From: Sphingobacterium sp. UGAL515B_05
Lineage (GTDB): Bacteria; Bacteroidota; Bacteroidia; Sphingobacteriales; Sphingobacteriaceae
NCBI RefSeq assembly: GCF_033097525.1
Contig: NZ_CP109907.1
Location: 2,170,001-2,234,000 of the forward strand
Direction: 5' to 3'
DNA length: 64,000 nt
Shown: positions 1 to 8,952 of the stretch, piece after piece
How positions within the stretch are numbered: position 1 is the stretch's first letter
Layout: each line of letters begins with the position of its first letter
Translations under genes and position numbers: made by a program
The notes under the pieces: model-generated
The model's input: the letters and a program-made list of their open reading frames with translations, nothing else
What the model was told of the DNA's origin: nothing
The model's database searches: none

Positions 1-955
1 GGCACATGCAGAATGAAAATACCCCACGGTCATTAACCTGTTCAACCAAACTATAATATGCAGGGGGTAAATGCTCGCTTCTAACCTGACAATGGTATTG
101 CGCTTGATCAATGATTGACTGCGGATGTTCGATGCGAACACCCAATGCAAAGGCTTTGGCCTCGATCAGCCAATTATTACGGTGAAAAAGCTCAAAGATG
201 TCCCGTGCAGAGTGTCCTGTTGCTACGATGACATGATCGGCCTTAATTTCTTCGCCACTGGCTAACTTGACACCGCGCACATGACCGAAAGATTCTAAAA
301 TGTCGTCGACACGTTGGTCAAAATGAAATTCACCCCCAAATTCAAGAACACTCTCACGCATTGCTTCAATAATATGCGGTAGTTTATTTGTACCAATATG
401 TGGCCGTGCATTGACTAGAATATCTGTCGTAGCACCATGGGAGACAAAAAGATTGAGCACTTTGTCTACATCACCTCTTTTATTGGAACGTGTATATAGT
501 TTCCCGTCGGAGTAAGTTCCGGCTCCACCTTCACCAAAACAGTAGTTTGATTCGGGATTTACGATGCCTTCCCGGTTCAGCTTTGCGAGATCGCGTCTAC
601 GGTCCTGTACTTTCTTACCGCGTTCGATTACAATTGGTTTGAGCCCACGCTCAATGCAGCGGATAGCCGCAAATATGCCGGCAGGGCCTGCACCAATAAT
701 AATCACTGGTTTTCCGTCTTTAACGGATTTGAAATTATTCGAATAGATTTCAGGAACAGGCAGTTCATCGATATAGTAGATAACCCTTGCCCGGTAGACC
801 ACCTGTTTGCTTCGGGCATCAATCGAACGTTTCCGGATTTTATAACCTTTGATTTGCTGGGGTTGAACGCGTAAAGCTTTTATGCCCTGCTGTATAATGT
901 ACTGTTCGTCCTCGATCCTTTCTGGAAGTATCGCAATTTCGATTTCTTTTTGCAT
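1..955 (-). CDS. FAD-dependent dehydrogenase (COG2509-like), 5' part only
   Basis: This is the N-terminal 318 codons of a large flavoprotein that runs off the left edge of the window. The start is the ATG at 955-953. After about 75 residues of a small N-terminal domain comes the dinucleotide-binding motif GAGPAGIFAA, then an ERG motif (VIERGKK) typical of FAD-binding folds, and later VIVATGHSARD, the usual second nucleotide-contact strand. The order and the sequence around NYCFGEGGAGTYSDGKL fit the family of uncharacterised FAD-dependent dehydrogenases related to geranylgeranyl-reductase-like oxidoreductases. The substrate is not known for this family. It is transcribed away from lemA. The C-terminus cannot be assessed. 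Confidence 0.85.
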   Translation of the reverse strand, partial: MQKEIEIAILPERIEDEQYIIQQGIKALRVQPQQIKGYKIRKRSIDARSKQVVYRARVIYYIDELPVPEIYSNNFKSVKDGKPVIIIGAGPAGIFAAIRCIERGLKPIVIERGKKVQDRRRDLAKLNREGIVNPESNYCFGEGGAGTYSDGKLYTRSNKRGDVDKVLNLFVSHGATTDILVNARPHIGTNKLPHIIEAMRESVLEFGGEFHFDQRVDDILESFGHVRGVKLASGEEIKADHVIVATGHSARDIFELFHRNNWLIEAKAFALGVRIEHPQSIIDQAQYHCQVRSEHLPPAYYSLVEQVNDRGVFSFCMC

Positions 956-1114
956 AGTATGAGGGCTGGGTTTTTATCCCAAAACCGACACAAAGTTAAT
1001 GAATATTGGCTATTTGGAGATTTGGAAATAAAAATATTCTTATCTTAGTAAGAGCTTGGTATATGCTTTGATAGTGTAACCGTATAATTTGAATAGTATT
1101 TAATTCTTTGAACA

Positions 1115-1699
1115 ATGAAAATTAAAAGATTTTTGGTCGCCCTATGTGGTTTATTTGCATTAGTATCATTAAACTCCTGTGGCTACAATACGATGGTCTC
1201 ACAAGATGAGAATGTGAAAGGAAAATGGGCACAAGTTGAAAATGCGTATCAACGTCGTGCGGATCTAGTTCCAAATTTGGTTAATACGGTAAAAGGAGCG
1301 GCAAAACACGAAGAAAGTACATTGACGGCCGTTGTAGAGGCAAGAGCTAAAGCAACTTCGGTGACGATTAATGCCGACGATTTGTCTGAGGAGAATATTG
1401 CCAAGTTTCAAAAAGTTCAGGATGAATTCAGCGGTTCGTTGAGCCGTCTTTTGGCGTCGGTTGAAGCTTATCCTGATTTGAAGGCGAATCAGAACTTCCT
1501 GGAATTACAGGCGCAGTTGGAAGGTACTGAAAATCGTATTTCAACAGAACGTAGATCTTACAATGAAGCGGTACAGCAATATAATACCACCGTACGTAGT
1601 TTCCCGAATAATTTAATGGCGGGTATGTTCGGATTTAAGGCGAAAGGTACATTTACTGCAGCCCCAGGTTCGGATAAAGCGCCAACGGTATCATTCTAA
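1115..1699 (+). CDS. LemA family lipoprotein
   Basis: A 194-residue LemA protein: a short hydrophobic signal with a lipobox ending in LNSC (Cys at about residue 22), then the family's long helical domain containing the conserved QRRADLVPNLVNTVKG segment. LemA proteins are membrane-anchored helical bundles of unclear function. In many bacteria they sit beside TPM-domain proteins, as here (1855 and 2441). A hairpin followed by a T-run (1728-1770) separates it from the next gene, so the three genes may not be one simple transcript. The lipobox suggests anchoring to a periplasm-facing membrane leaflet. Confidence 0.9.
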   Translation: MKIKRFLVALCGLFALVSLNSCGYNTMVSQDENVKGKWAQVENAYQRRADLVPNLVNTVKGAAKHEESTLTAVVEARAKATSVTINADDLSEENIAKFQKVQDEFSGSLSRLLASVEAYPDLKANQNFLELQAQLEGTENRISTERRSYNEAVQQYNTTVRSFPNNLMAGMFGFKAKGTFTAAPGSDKAPTVSF

Positions 1700-1727
1700 T
1701 AGTAAATTGTTAGTAATGAACAGGACG

Positions 1728-1770
1728 ATGGATGATGCGGCTTTCGTAGAAGCACATCATCCATTTTTTT
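1728..1770 (+). terminator. Intrinsic terminator after lemA-like gene
   Basis: A 10-bp perfect stem (ATGGATGATG at 1728-1737 with CATCATCCAT at 1755-1764) has a structured loop and is followed by a run of T to 1770. It lies 28 nt after the LemA stop. Confidence 0.75.
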
Positions 1771-1854
1771 ATCGTGTTTTAACTAGTTTTAGATACTTTG
1801 AATCTGGAATAACCGTCTGGTAATCTGGTCTTGGAGTGCAAACGTATACAGACT

Positions 1855-2283
1855 ATGGCATTAAATTCTGAAGAACAAGAGAAGATCGTTCACGCCATTA
1901 ATGTGGCTGAAAACGAGACTTCTGGTGAGATTCGTGTAGTGGTAGAAAATCATTGCCCCGATGAGATACATGATCGTGCAACCTATTATTTTTCCAAATT
2001 GGGCATGCATAAGACCACGTTGAAAAACGGTGTTCTTATCTATATCGCGCTTGAGGATCATAAATTTTCCATTATCGGCGATAAGGGAATCCACCAACGT
2101 GTAGAAAGTGATTTTTGGAACAGTACCAAAGATCTTATGGTGGCGGAGTTTCGGGTGAACCGTATTGTTGAGGGCTTGGTCAAGGGGATCGAGCATGCGG
2201 GTAAACAATTGGCAAAATTCTTTCCGCGTGAACACGATGACATCAATGAGCTTCCAAATGATATTGTTTTTGGAGACCGTTAA
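1855..2283 (+). CDS. TPM domain protein, short cytoplasmic-type
   Basis: The ATG at 1855 gives 142 residues. An in-frame TTG at 1831 would add eight residues that do not resemble the family. The protein begins directly in a TPM-like fold (SEEQEKIVHAINVAENETSGEIRVVVE), with the strand VLIYIALEDHKFSIIGDKGI that is diagnostic of the family. No signal peptide or membrane segment is visible, unlike the next gene. TPM domains were first described in thylakoid and phosphatase-like proteins (TLP18.3/Psb32/MOLO-1), and their bacterial role is uncertain. It lies between LemA and a membrane-anchored TPM protein, a common Bacteroidota arrangement. Confidence 0.85.
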   Translation: MALNSEEQEKIVHAINVAENETSGEIRVVVENHCPDEIHDRATYYFSKLGMHKTTLKNGVLIYIALEDHKFSIIGDKGIHQRVESDFWNSTKDLMVAEFRVNRIVEGLVKGIEHAGKQLAKFFPREHDDINELPNDIVFGDR

Positions 2284-2440
2284 TTGTTAAGTGAACAGCA
2301 AGAACCCCGAGCTGCTATTGCCTGTCTCGCAAATAGATTGATAAAAATTGTGATAAACCCGACTTCGGGATTCACGGAACGCCATTAGGAGCATGAAGAC
2401 TGCTTAAGGCAAATAAAAATGAATAAAAGAGAATAATAGG

Positions 2441-3247
2441 ATGAAATTTGTATCGAGATTATTTTCCCGGATTCGAATCCCTGCTATGGCTATGTTGCTT
2501 TTTATGCTGTCGATAGCCACAGTATTGGGTCAAGATTTCCCAGAAACATCAAACAGACTTGTCAATGATTATACAAACACATTGACAGCAAGTCAGAAGG
2601 AATTATTGGAGCAGAAGCTATTGGCATTTGAGGATTCCGCATCTACGCAAATTGCTGTGGTTATGATGAATTCTACCGGCGGCTATGATATTTCTGATTA
2701 TGCAGTCCGTTTAGCGAAAAAATGGGGTATTGGGAATAAAAAGTATAATAACGGTATTCTGTTGTTGGTAGCCCTGGGAGATCGTGCGGTAACTATTCAA
2801 ACAGGTTATGGTATAGAAGGGGCTGTCCCCGATGCTATTGCCTATCGTATTATTGAAAATGATATCAAGCCGGCTTTTCGTCAGGGAGATTACTACAAGG
2901 GAGTCGACGATGCGACAAGTTCCTTAATTTCCTACACAAAAGGCGAATACAAAGCGGATCCAAAACAACCGAAAGGAAAGGGATCAGGCTCGGTGATGTT
3001 TGTGATTATTATTGTGATATTCTTGATTGTTATTTTCTCCAATCGTGGTGGCCGCGGTGGCGGTGGTGGCGGTCGTGTGATGAATGGACGTGGCGCTTCT
3101 GATATCTTTTGGTGGACATTGCTGAATGGTCTTGGCGGCGGTGGCGGCCGAGGTGGCGGCGGTGGCTTCGGCGGCGGCTCAGGTGGCGGTTTTGGCGGTT
3201 TCGGTGGCGGTGATTTTGGCGGTGGCGGTGCTTCAGGACGTTGGTAA
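2441..3247 (+). CDS. TPM domain membrane protein with glycine-rich tail (YgcG-like)
   Basis: A 268-residue protein. Residues 1-30 form a signal peptide ending near VLGQ. A TPM domain follows (about 35-175), with VNDYTNTLTASQKELLEQKL at its start and TIQTGYGIEGAVPDAIAYRI in the middle. A transmembrane helix of Val/Ile residues lies at about 187-200. The C-terminal 65 residues are almost only Gly with a few aromatic and Arg residues. This architecture is typical of YgcG/BatA-neighbour TPM proteins: a periplasmic globular domain and a low-complexity tail across the membrane. The glycine tail is long and strongly GGC/GGT-repetitive in DNA, so it may vary in length between strains. Confidence 0.9.
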   Translation: MKFVSRLFSRIRIPAMAMLLFMLSIATVLGQDFPETSNRLVNDYTNTLTASQKELLEQKLLAFEDSASTQIAVVMMNSTGGYDISDYAVRLAKKWGIGNKKYNNGILLLVALGDRAVTIQTGYGIEGAVPDAIAYRIIENDIKPAFRQGDYYKGVDDATSSLISYTKGEYKADPKQPKGKGSGSVMFVIIIVIFLIVIFSNRGGRGGGGGGRVMNGRGASDIFWWTLLNGLGGGGGRGGGGGFGGGSGGGFGGFGGGDFGGGGASGRW

Positions 3248-3321
3248 CAACTTTGCTAAATAATGTTAAATAGGACGACAGTGAAACGGAAATGTTTTAC
3301 ATTTATGGGAAGTATATAATT

Positions 3322-4461
3322 ATGAAAAAGGGAATATTAATGGGTTTAAGCTTTTTACCAGCCTTGTTAATGGCACAAGAAAGCTACACAGTTACAGGAA
3401 AGGTAAACACGACGTCAGACAAAGCGAAAGTGTTTATGCAATATCCGGCTAACGGAACTCGTCAGACAGATTCTGCAATGGTCGTAAAAGGTGAGTTTAA
3501 ATTCAATGGACAAGTGGCTTCGCCAACCAAGGGTATGATGATCTATTCACCGGAAGGCTTATCTTTCGCTGAACTTAGAAATAGTCAAAAGCAGCCTGAA
3601 ACAGCACAGCTGTATCTTTCGAAAGGAGTGATCAAAGTCGATGCAACCAAAGGATTCAAAAATGCAACCGTCTCGGGTACAGCGCTCAATGATGATCTGA
3701 CGCAGTACAAGGCTTTTGTGAAACCTCATACAGATGCGTTCGAGGCGTTGAACCAACAATATTACGCGGCTTCGGAGACTCAAAAACAGGATCCTAAATT
3801 CATCGAAGGTTTGCAAAAACAGGCTGGTGAGATTTCCGAAAAAATGGAAAAAGCAGATGCTGAATTTATTAACAAAAATCCAAAAAGCTGGTCCACGTTG
3901 GATTTGCTATCTGAGAATGTCAACGGTGAGAACGTCAATGAATATGTGACTTCTTTTGAGAAATTGTCTCCTGAATTGAAAAATTCTGAAAAAGGGAAGG
4001 AATTGGCTGAGCGTATCCAGAAATTGAAAGCAGTGGCAGTTGGTTCTGTTGCGCCTGACTTTACATTGCCTGATACAACAGGAAAAAATATTTCATTGTC
4101 TTCATTAAGAGGTAAATATGTCCTGTTGGATTTTTGGGCAAGCTGGTGTAGTCCTTGTCGCCACGAAAACCCGAATGTCGTTGCGGCTTTCAATAAATTT
4201 AAGGAGAAAGGATTTACCGTATTTGGTGTTTCTTTAGACAATCCAGGTAAAAAAGAGGCATGGCTAAAAGCAATCCATGATGATAATTTACAACAATGGC
4301 CACACGTTTCGGACCTACAGGGCTGGAAATCGGCTCCGGTCAAACTATATGAGGTGCGAGGTATTCCGCAAAACTTCTTAATCGATCCTTCAGGTAAAAT
4401 TGTCGCATCAAATTTAAGAGGTGAGGCTTTGGAAGCTAAGTTAGCTGAATTGCTGAAATAA
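3322..4461 (+). CDS. TlpA-like thioredoxin-fold protein with DUF4369-like N-terminus
   Basis: I chose the ATG at 3322 (MKKGILMGL) over the in-frame start at 3292 because it begins a clean signal peptide (cleavage after LMAQ). The mature protein has an N-terminal beta-rich domain like DUF4369 (about 20-120), a helical linker, and a C-terminal AhpC/TSA-thioredoxin domain (about 245-380). The redox motif is WCSPC, with the first Cys at about residue 276, preceded by LLDFWAS and followed by the cis-Pro region VRGIPQNFLID. It probably reduces disulfides on exported proteins in the periplasm. Bacteroidota carry many paralogues of this family, and the specific partner is unknown. Confidence 0.9.
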   Translation: MKKGILMGLSFLPALLMAQESYTVTGKVNTTSDKAKVFMQYPANGTRQTDSAMVVKGEFKFNGQVASPTKGMMIYSPEGLSFAELRNSQKQPETAQLYLSKGVIKVDATKGFKNATVSGTALNDDLTQYKAFVKPHTDAFEALNQQYYAASETQKQDPKFIEGLQKQAGEISEKMEKADAEFINKNPKSWSTLDLLSENVNGENVNEYVTSFEKLSPELKNSEKGKELAERIQKLKAVAVGSVAPDFTLPDTTGKNISLSSLRGKYVLLDFWASWCSPCRHENPNVVAAFNKFKEKGFTVFGVSLDNPGKKEAWLKAIHDDNLQQWPHVSDLQGWKSAPVKLYEVRGIPQNFLIDPSGKIVASNLRGEALEAKLAELLK

Positions 4462-4497
4462 ATTGATCATTTATTGCCATTAGGCATTTAAAATAGA

Positions 4498-4551
4498 CCC
4501 CTAATTGTTAAACTCATGTAAGGTGAGTGTGCAATTAGGGGGTTCTTTTTT
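4498..4551 (+). terminator. Intrinsic terminator after the thioredoxin gene
   Basis: A 10-bp perfect stem (CCCCTAATTG 4498-4507, CAATTAGGGG 4532-4541) is followed by GTTCTTTTTT. The rest of the 304-nt gap to 4766 shows no other clear element. Confidence 0.85.
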
Positions 4552-4765
4552 AGCGCCGCTACCAATTGATAACTCTGAAAGGCAAATAGCGTGACGACTG
4601 CTAGACATTGAATGAATTTGCTAACTTCGCCTGCTGCGATGGCAAATGAGCGCATGAAATTACTATATCCTCATATACAGCTGGACTAGGGGATATTGGG
4701 TAATGGGGTTTTAAAAAAGGTTAATTAATGGAACGCGCGCTATGATGGTTTTAAAAATTATAAAG

Positions 4766-5212
4766 ATGAAGAAAGTAGCAATTTTGGGTATGTTTTTGGG
4801 AACGGTGGTTGCTTCCTGTAGTGGCGACCAAGATAAGGGGATTCCCGTTGTCAATTTAGAGGCTTTGCATGCCATTCCTTTAGATCATGCTATTGATCAA
4901 TTGGCTAAAGACACGACATTTATCGATGTTAAGTTGCCGCCTAATGCCCGGATCGATCAGTTGTCGCAACAGGAGCTGGGCCAACTAAAAGCTGCAGCAT
5001 ATCGTTTTTATGAGCACGTTACACTGGAAAATAATCAATACCGAGTTGATCTCAAAGATCCTAAAGTGTTGCACTTATCGGAACAGGTTGTTAAGGCGTA
5101 TGAACAGGCGATCAGCAACACGAATCACTTTGCTGACTCGATGGCGAAGGCAGGCCAAGCCATTCAGCTGCCTCCGGTATCTGAAGAGTACCTCAATAAT
5201 TTGCTTAAATAG
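4766..5212 (+). CDS. Small lipoprotein of unknown function
   Basis: The ATG at 4766 (MKKVAILGMF) gives 148 residues with a classic signal and a lipobox ending VASC (Cys about 18). An in-frame ATG at 4742 would add eight residues before the signal and is less likely. The mature part is about 130 residues, mostly helical, and rich in Ala, Gln and Leu. No catalytic motif or known domain is recognisable. It is flanked by terminators on both sides, so it is probably transcribed alone. The frame is well supported by the signal sequence, but no function can be given. Confidence 0.75.
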   Translation: MKKVAILGMFLGTVVASCSGDQDKGIPVVNLEALHAIPLDHAIDQLAKDTTFIDVKLPPNARIDQLSQQELGQLKAAAYRFYEHVTLENNQYRVDLKDPKVLHLSEQVVKAYEQAISNTNHFADSMAKAGQAIQLPPVSEEYLNNLLK

Positions 5213-5315
5213 GATCTTGCGGGATAAGGTGCTATTAAGCCTTTTATCTAGCGAGGCAGATTAGCTCTCTGGTTTTGATTAGAAAATTTTGGGAAGTCAA
5301 GAAAAGGAAGACATA

Positions 5316-5353
5316 AAAAAACGAGTATACTTCACCGTGTATACTCGTTTTTT
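5316..5353. terminator. Bidirectional terminator between lipoprotein gene and pfkA
   Basis: A 15-bp inverted repeat (AAAAAACGAGTATAC 5316-5330 and its complement 5339-5353) with an 8-nt loop has A-tracts and T-tracts on both sides. It sits between two convergent genes. Confidence 0.9.
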
Positions 5354-5382
5354 ATTTTTAAACTAAGACTACGCTCTATCAA

Positions 5383-6357
5383 TTACAAAGAAAGGATCTC
5401 AATAATACGAAGCAGATCTTCATTCATTTTTACGTTATGTTTGATCGCGCTCTTAAAAGGAGTGAATCTTACTTCACTGCAAATCAGTCCGGCCATTTCA
5501 CCTCTGCGACCTTGTAATAAGGCCTCCACAGATGCAACTCCAAGCCTGCTGGCTAGCACGCGGTCCATGCATGTTGGGCTTCCGCCACGTTGAATATGTC
5601 CTAAAATTGATAATCTAACATCGTAATGTGGGAAATTTTCCTTGATTTTTTCCGAAACTACCATTCCGCCTTCTTTGTCACCTTCCGCGACGATAATAAT
5701 GCGGGATGATTTATTTTTACGGCTTTTGTCAAGCCTTTTCATGATTGCATCATAGTCTACCTCGAACTCAGGAACCAGAACTGCTTCAGCACCGGTACTG
5801 ATACCAGAACGAACAGCGATAAGACCAGAGTCGCGCCCCATCACTTCGATCACAAAAAGTCTATCATGAGACTCAGCAGTATCGCGAATTTTGTCTACAG
5901 CTTGAATAACGGTATTAATGGCTGTATCATAACCAATCGTAAAGTCTGTGCCGGCCAAATCATTATCAATTGTGCCTGGAAGCCCAATGATAGGAAAATC
6001 GAATTCTTCTATAAATTTGGATGCTCCGGTAAAAGTACCGTCGCCGCCAATGACAACCATGGCATCAATGCCATGACTACGCAAATTCTCATACGCCTGT
6101 TTGCGTCCTTCAATAGTTTTGAAGGCCTCGCTACGCGCAGTTTTTAGAATAGTACCACCACGTTGTATGATATTGGCTACAGATTTAGCATCCATAGGGA
6201 TAATCTCACCATTAACGAGACCATCATACCCTCTGCGTACGCCAAATACTTCAAGATTATTGTAGATTCCCGCTCTAACAACAGCGCGGATACCAGCATT
6301 CATTCCTGGAGCATCTCCTCCAGATGTCAAAACAGCAATTTTTTTAATGTTACTCAT
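5383..6357 (-). CDS. pfkA: ATP-dependent 6-phosphofructokinase
   Basis: A 324-residue protein, the usual length for bacterial PfkA. It catalyses ATP-dependent phosphorylation of fructose 6-phosphate, the committed step of glycolysis. The motif GGDAPGMNAGIRAVV lies at the N-terminus. The phosphate-donor motif reads GGDGTF with Gly rather than Asp at the key position, which points to ATP rather than pyrophosphate. The catalytic loop PGTIDNDLAGTD and the substrate motif EVMGRDSG are intact. The gene is alone, with a terminator downstream. A good promoter (6365-6395) lies so close that the transcript would have almost no leader. Confidence 0.97.
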   Translation of the reverse strand: MSNIKKIAVLTSGGDAPGMNAGIRAVVRAGIYNNLEVFGVRRGYDGLVNGEIIPMDAKSVANIIQRGGTILKTARSEAFKTIEGRKQAYENLRSHGIDAMVVIGGDGTFTGASKFIEEFDFPIIGLPGTIDNDLAGTDFTIGYDTAINTVIQAVDKIRDTAESHDRLFVIEVMGRDSGLIAVRSGISTGAEAVLVPEFEVDYDAIMKRLDKSRKNKSSRIIIVAEGDKEGGMVVSEKIKENFPHYDVRLSILGHIQRGGSPTCMDRVLASRLGVASVEALLQGRRGEMAGLICSEVRFTPFKSAIKHNVKMNEDLLRIIEILSL

Positions 6358-6364
6358 ACGTACT

Positions 6365-6395
6365 CAAACTTAGCTATTTTTAAGCGTATATACAA
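6365..6395 (-). promoter_or_regulatory. pfkA promoter (Bacteroidota type)
   Basis: On the minus strand TTG (6395-6393), a 20-nt spacer and TAAGTTTG (6372-6365) match the Bacteroidota consensus. Only 7 nt separate the TAnnTTTG box from the pfkA ATG, so transcription should begin at or next to the start codon. Confidence 0.65.
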
Positions 6396-6554
6396 TTATA
6401 TTTCCTTTATTAGAAGCCACTAATGACGCTATTAAGAACAAACAATAGCTTTTTTTACTGCAATTCATCTAAGCGTGAGCTAAAGATAATGCAAATTTAA
6501 TAATTGCTTGTTCTTCGTTGTCATTTTAGGTAGATACCTTCCGCTGTATACAGA

Positions 6555-8261
6555 TTATTTTTGTGCCTTAAAGGCGTCAATTCCGCTCTGTAAAAACGCA
6601 GTATATTCCGCGACATTATAGTTTGCGCCCGTTTTTGGAACTAATACTGTTCCTGATGCATCGACGATAACATAGAGTGGTTGCGAATTACTGTCGAAAG
6701 CTGATGCTTGGAAATCACTGTTTTTATTACCTATAGTTTTAATTTTTTTGCCACTATATTTTGAAACGAATTGTTCGTTTGCCGGTAATTCTGTTTTATC
6801 ATCGACAAACAATTCGGCCATAATAAATTCTTCCTTCAGTAGTTTGGCAACCGCGGGATCAGTCCAGACATTTGCCTCCATTTTTCGGCAATTGACACAA
6901 TTCCAGCCCGTAAAATCAATTAATACCGGTTTATTCTGTTCTTTTGAAGCTGCGAGAGCCTCTTCATAATCATAATAAGGATCAAATCCTTTTGGTGTAC
7001 CACGTTCGTGAAAAATCTCCGCGTATTTTTTAACCTTGCCATCATTGTGTGTAGGAGCGGCTGCTATTCCTGCCGACAGGTCAAAGTCCTGTGTTGCCGA
7101 AGGTGGCAAGAAGGCTGAAATTGATTTTAGCGGAGCTCCCCATAGGCCCGGTACCATATAGATAACGAAGGAAAATACAATGATAGCGAGAATAGTTCTC
7201 GGTACAGAGAGGAATTTTAATTCGCTGTCATGTGAAAACTTGATCTTTCCAATAAGATATAAGCCCATCATACTAAAGATAGCAATCCATAGCGATAAGA
7301 ACACTTCTCGATCTAGCCAATTCCAATGGTAAGCCAAATCTACATTTGATAAGAATTTCAGCGCTAGTGCGAGCTCTAAGAAGCCAAGTACAACCTTCAC
7401 CGAATTTAGCCAGCCACCTGATTTTGGTAGGGATTTTAACATCGAAGGGAACATCGCAAATAAGCCAAAAGGAATTGCAAGAGCTATAGAAAAACCAAGC
7501 ATACCGACTGCTGGACCTAAGCGTTCTCCTTTCGAGGCCGCTTCGACCAATAAGGTGCCAATAATGGGGCCAGTACAGGAGAAAGAGACCAGTGAAAGGC
7601 TGAATGCCATAAAGAAAAGTCCCACAAGACCACCTTTGTCGGATTTGGCATCCATTTTATTGACGAAAGAACTTGGTAACGTGATTTCAAAAGCACCAAA
7701 AAAGGACGCGGCAAAAACAACCAATAAGAGGAAGAATAGGAAATTAAATACCCCGTTTGTCGATAAAGCATTCAAGGCATCCGAACCGAAGGAAATCGTA
7801 ATAATCATTCCTAAAGCGACGTAGATCACAATAATGAAGAGACCATATAGGAGTGCCTTGCTGATACCGCTTGCGCGGCTTCCGGCCTGTTTTGTAAAAT
7901 AACTTACGGTAAGAGGGAGCATTGGGAATATACAAGGCATGAGTAGCGCTGCGAAGCCGCCAACTAATCCGGCGATAAAGATACTCCAAAGTGATTTTTT
8001 TCCTGATTCTTGATTCCCGGAGGAAGCGTTTGCCTTAGCTGGAGCGATTTTACTGCTATCCTGACTAACCATTGTGTCAGGTGAAGCTGTAAAATTTAGA
8101 TCCTCAGGTACCGCTTCAACAGTGGTACCTGTATCCGGTGATGATTCAAATTGAAGCCCTTCTGTACTTGTTAAACTATCTTGTGCTGAGGCAAAAGTTG
8201 CTGTAGTTAGAGAAAGGCTGAAAAAAGCAATTAAAAGTAGAATGAATGTGTTTTTTAACAT
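6555..8261 (-). CDS. dsbD: Thiol:disulfide interchange protein DsbD, transmembrane and C-terminal domains
   Basis: A 568-residue protein that carries electrons from the cytoplasm across the inner membrane to periplasmic thiol proteins. Order: a signal peptide (1-26), about 65 residues of Ser/Thr/Pro-rich linker, then eight or so membrane helices (about 92-375). The helices carry the two redox cysteines in MPCIFPMLP and SFSCTGP. A C-terminal thioredoxin domain follows, with WNCVNCRKME at about residue 455. The N-terminal DsbD-alpha immunoglobulin-like domain is missing and is replaced by the linker. A separate gene just upstream (8348-8797) encodes that domain. Confidence 0.93.
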   Translation of the reverse strand: MLKNTFILLLIAFFSLSLTTATFASAQDSLTSTEGLQFESSPDTGTTVEAVPEDLNFTASPDTMVSQDSSKIAPAKANASSGNQESGKKSLWSIFIAGLVGGFAALLMPCIFPMLPLTVSYFTKQAGSRASGISKALLYGLFIIVIYVALGMIITISFGSDALNALSTNGVFNFLFFLLLVVFAASFFGAFEITLPSSFVNKMDAKSDKGGLVGLFFMAFSLSLVSFSCTGPIIGTLLVEAASKGERLGPAVGMLGFSIALAIPFGLFAMFPSMLKSLPKSGGWLNSVKVVLGFLELALALKFLSNVDLAYHWNWLDREVFLSLWIAIFSMMGLYLIGKIKFSHDSELKFLSVPRTILAIIVFSFVIYMVPGLWGAPLKSISAFLPPSATQDFDLSAGIAAAPTHNDGKVKKYAEIFHERGTPKGFDPYYDYEEALAASKEQNKPVLIDFTGWNCVNCRKMEANVWTDPAVAKLLKEEFIMAELFVDDKTELPANEQFVSKYSGKKIKTIGNKNSDFQASAFDSNSQPLYVIVDASGTVLVPKTGANYNVAEYTAFLQSGIDAFKAQK

Positions 8262-8293
8262 GCGTATGAATTTCTGATGTTATGGTCAAAAAT

Positions 8294-8318
8294 AAAAAAA
8301 GGCGATGAGAATCGCCTT
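8294..8318 (-). terminator. Hairpin between the DsbD-alpha gene and dsbD
   Basis: AAGGCGAT (8299-8306) pairs with ATCGCCTT (8311-8318) around a GAGA loop. On the minus strand it is followed by seven T. It lies downstream of the 8348-8797 gene and just upstream of dsbD, so it may attenuate rather than fully stop read-through into dsbD. Confidence 0.7.
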
Positions 8319-8347
8319 ATTAATTTATCCGTGTAGAATCATTTTTA

Positions 8348-8797
8348 CTATTTGATTGTCACAGCAAAAGCATATTCGTCTGGAGGAAGACATTGTGATG
8401 CATCACATGCTTGCCATTCGACAGTACCTTTAACTGTGGCAGTTCCTTTGTTTAAAGTTACTTTTTGTTGGAAAATTACCTCGTTTGTAAAATAACCAAC
8501 ATCCATCTTGAATACATCCTCATGTTTTACTTTTGGTTTTGGCTCTGCAGTTTTACCTACCAGTGCATAATCAGCAGCTTTAGCGAAGGTGAAGGAAGTT
8601 GGAATTGGCCCGCCATCTTTCACATTTTGTGAATAAATGTGCCATCCATTTTGGATTGTAGCTTTTACATAAACTACAGCTTCTTTATTATTTAACTTTT
8701 TGCTGGCCACAGTCCATTTTACAGGTTTGTGAATCTGAGCGAATGCTCCCGTAACTGCAAAAATTACTGCAGTCATTAACAGTATTAACTTTTTCAT
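8348..8797 (-). CDS. Stand-alone DsbD N-terminal (alpha) domain protein
   Basis: A 149-residue exported protein with a signal peptide ending at AFAQ (about 21). The rest is one immunoglobulin-like DsbD-alpha domain: GWHIYSQNVKDGGPIPTSFTF, and near the C-terminus the redox pair WQACDASQCLPP. In fused DsbD, this domain takes electrons from the membrane part and passes them to periplasmic clients. Here it is a separate soluble protein encoded just upstream of a dsbD lacking the domain, so the two very likely work as one system. A TAAATTTG box on the minus strand at 8903-8896 is a possible promoter element, but no good -33 box is spaced to it. Confidence 0.88.
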   Translation of the reverse strand: MKKLILLMTAVIFAVTGAFAQIHKPVKWTVASKKLNNKEAVVYVKATIQNGWHIYSQNVKDGGPIPTSFTFAKAADYALVGKTAEPKPKVKHEDVFKMDVGYFTNEVIFQQKVTLNKGTATVKGTVEWQACDASQCLPPDEYAFAVTIK

Positions 8798-8952
8798 CCG
8801 AATTTAATTTGTTCTTTTCCTTTTCTGCTACAATGATTGCAGTGTGTTATTGTCTTTGATGCTTCGTGTGAATAAAGGTTTAATCACGCTATTGACAAAT
8901 TTAGAACAAAGGTTTGACAATTCTAAAATGGGCTATCCTTTTTTTGTAAAGA

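Noticed and set aside
2284..2440. A small RNA gene between the two TPM genes
   Set aside because: Only a short CCCGA-TCGGG-type hairpin was found, with no promoter or terminator pattern to define a transcript.
3780..4343. A 187-codon open frame opposite to the thioredoxin gene
   Set aside because: It lies fully inside a gene with clear motifs and has no recognisable protein pattern.
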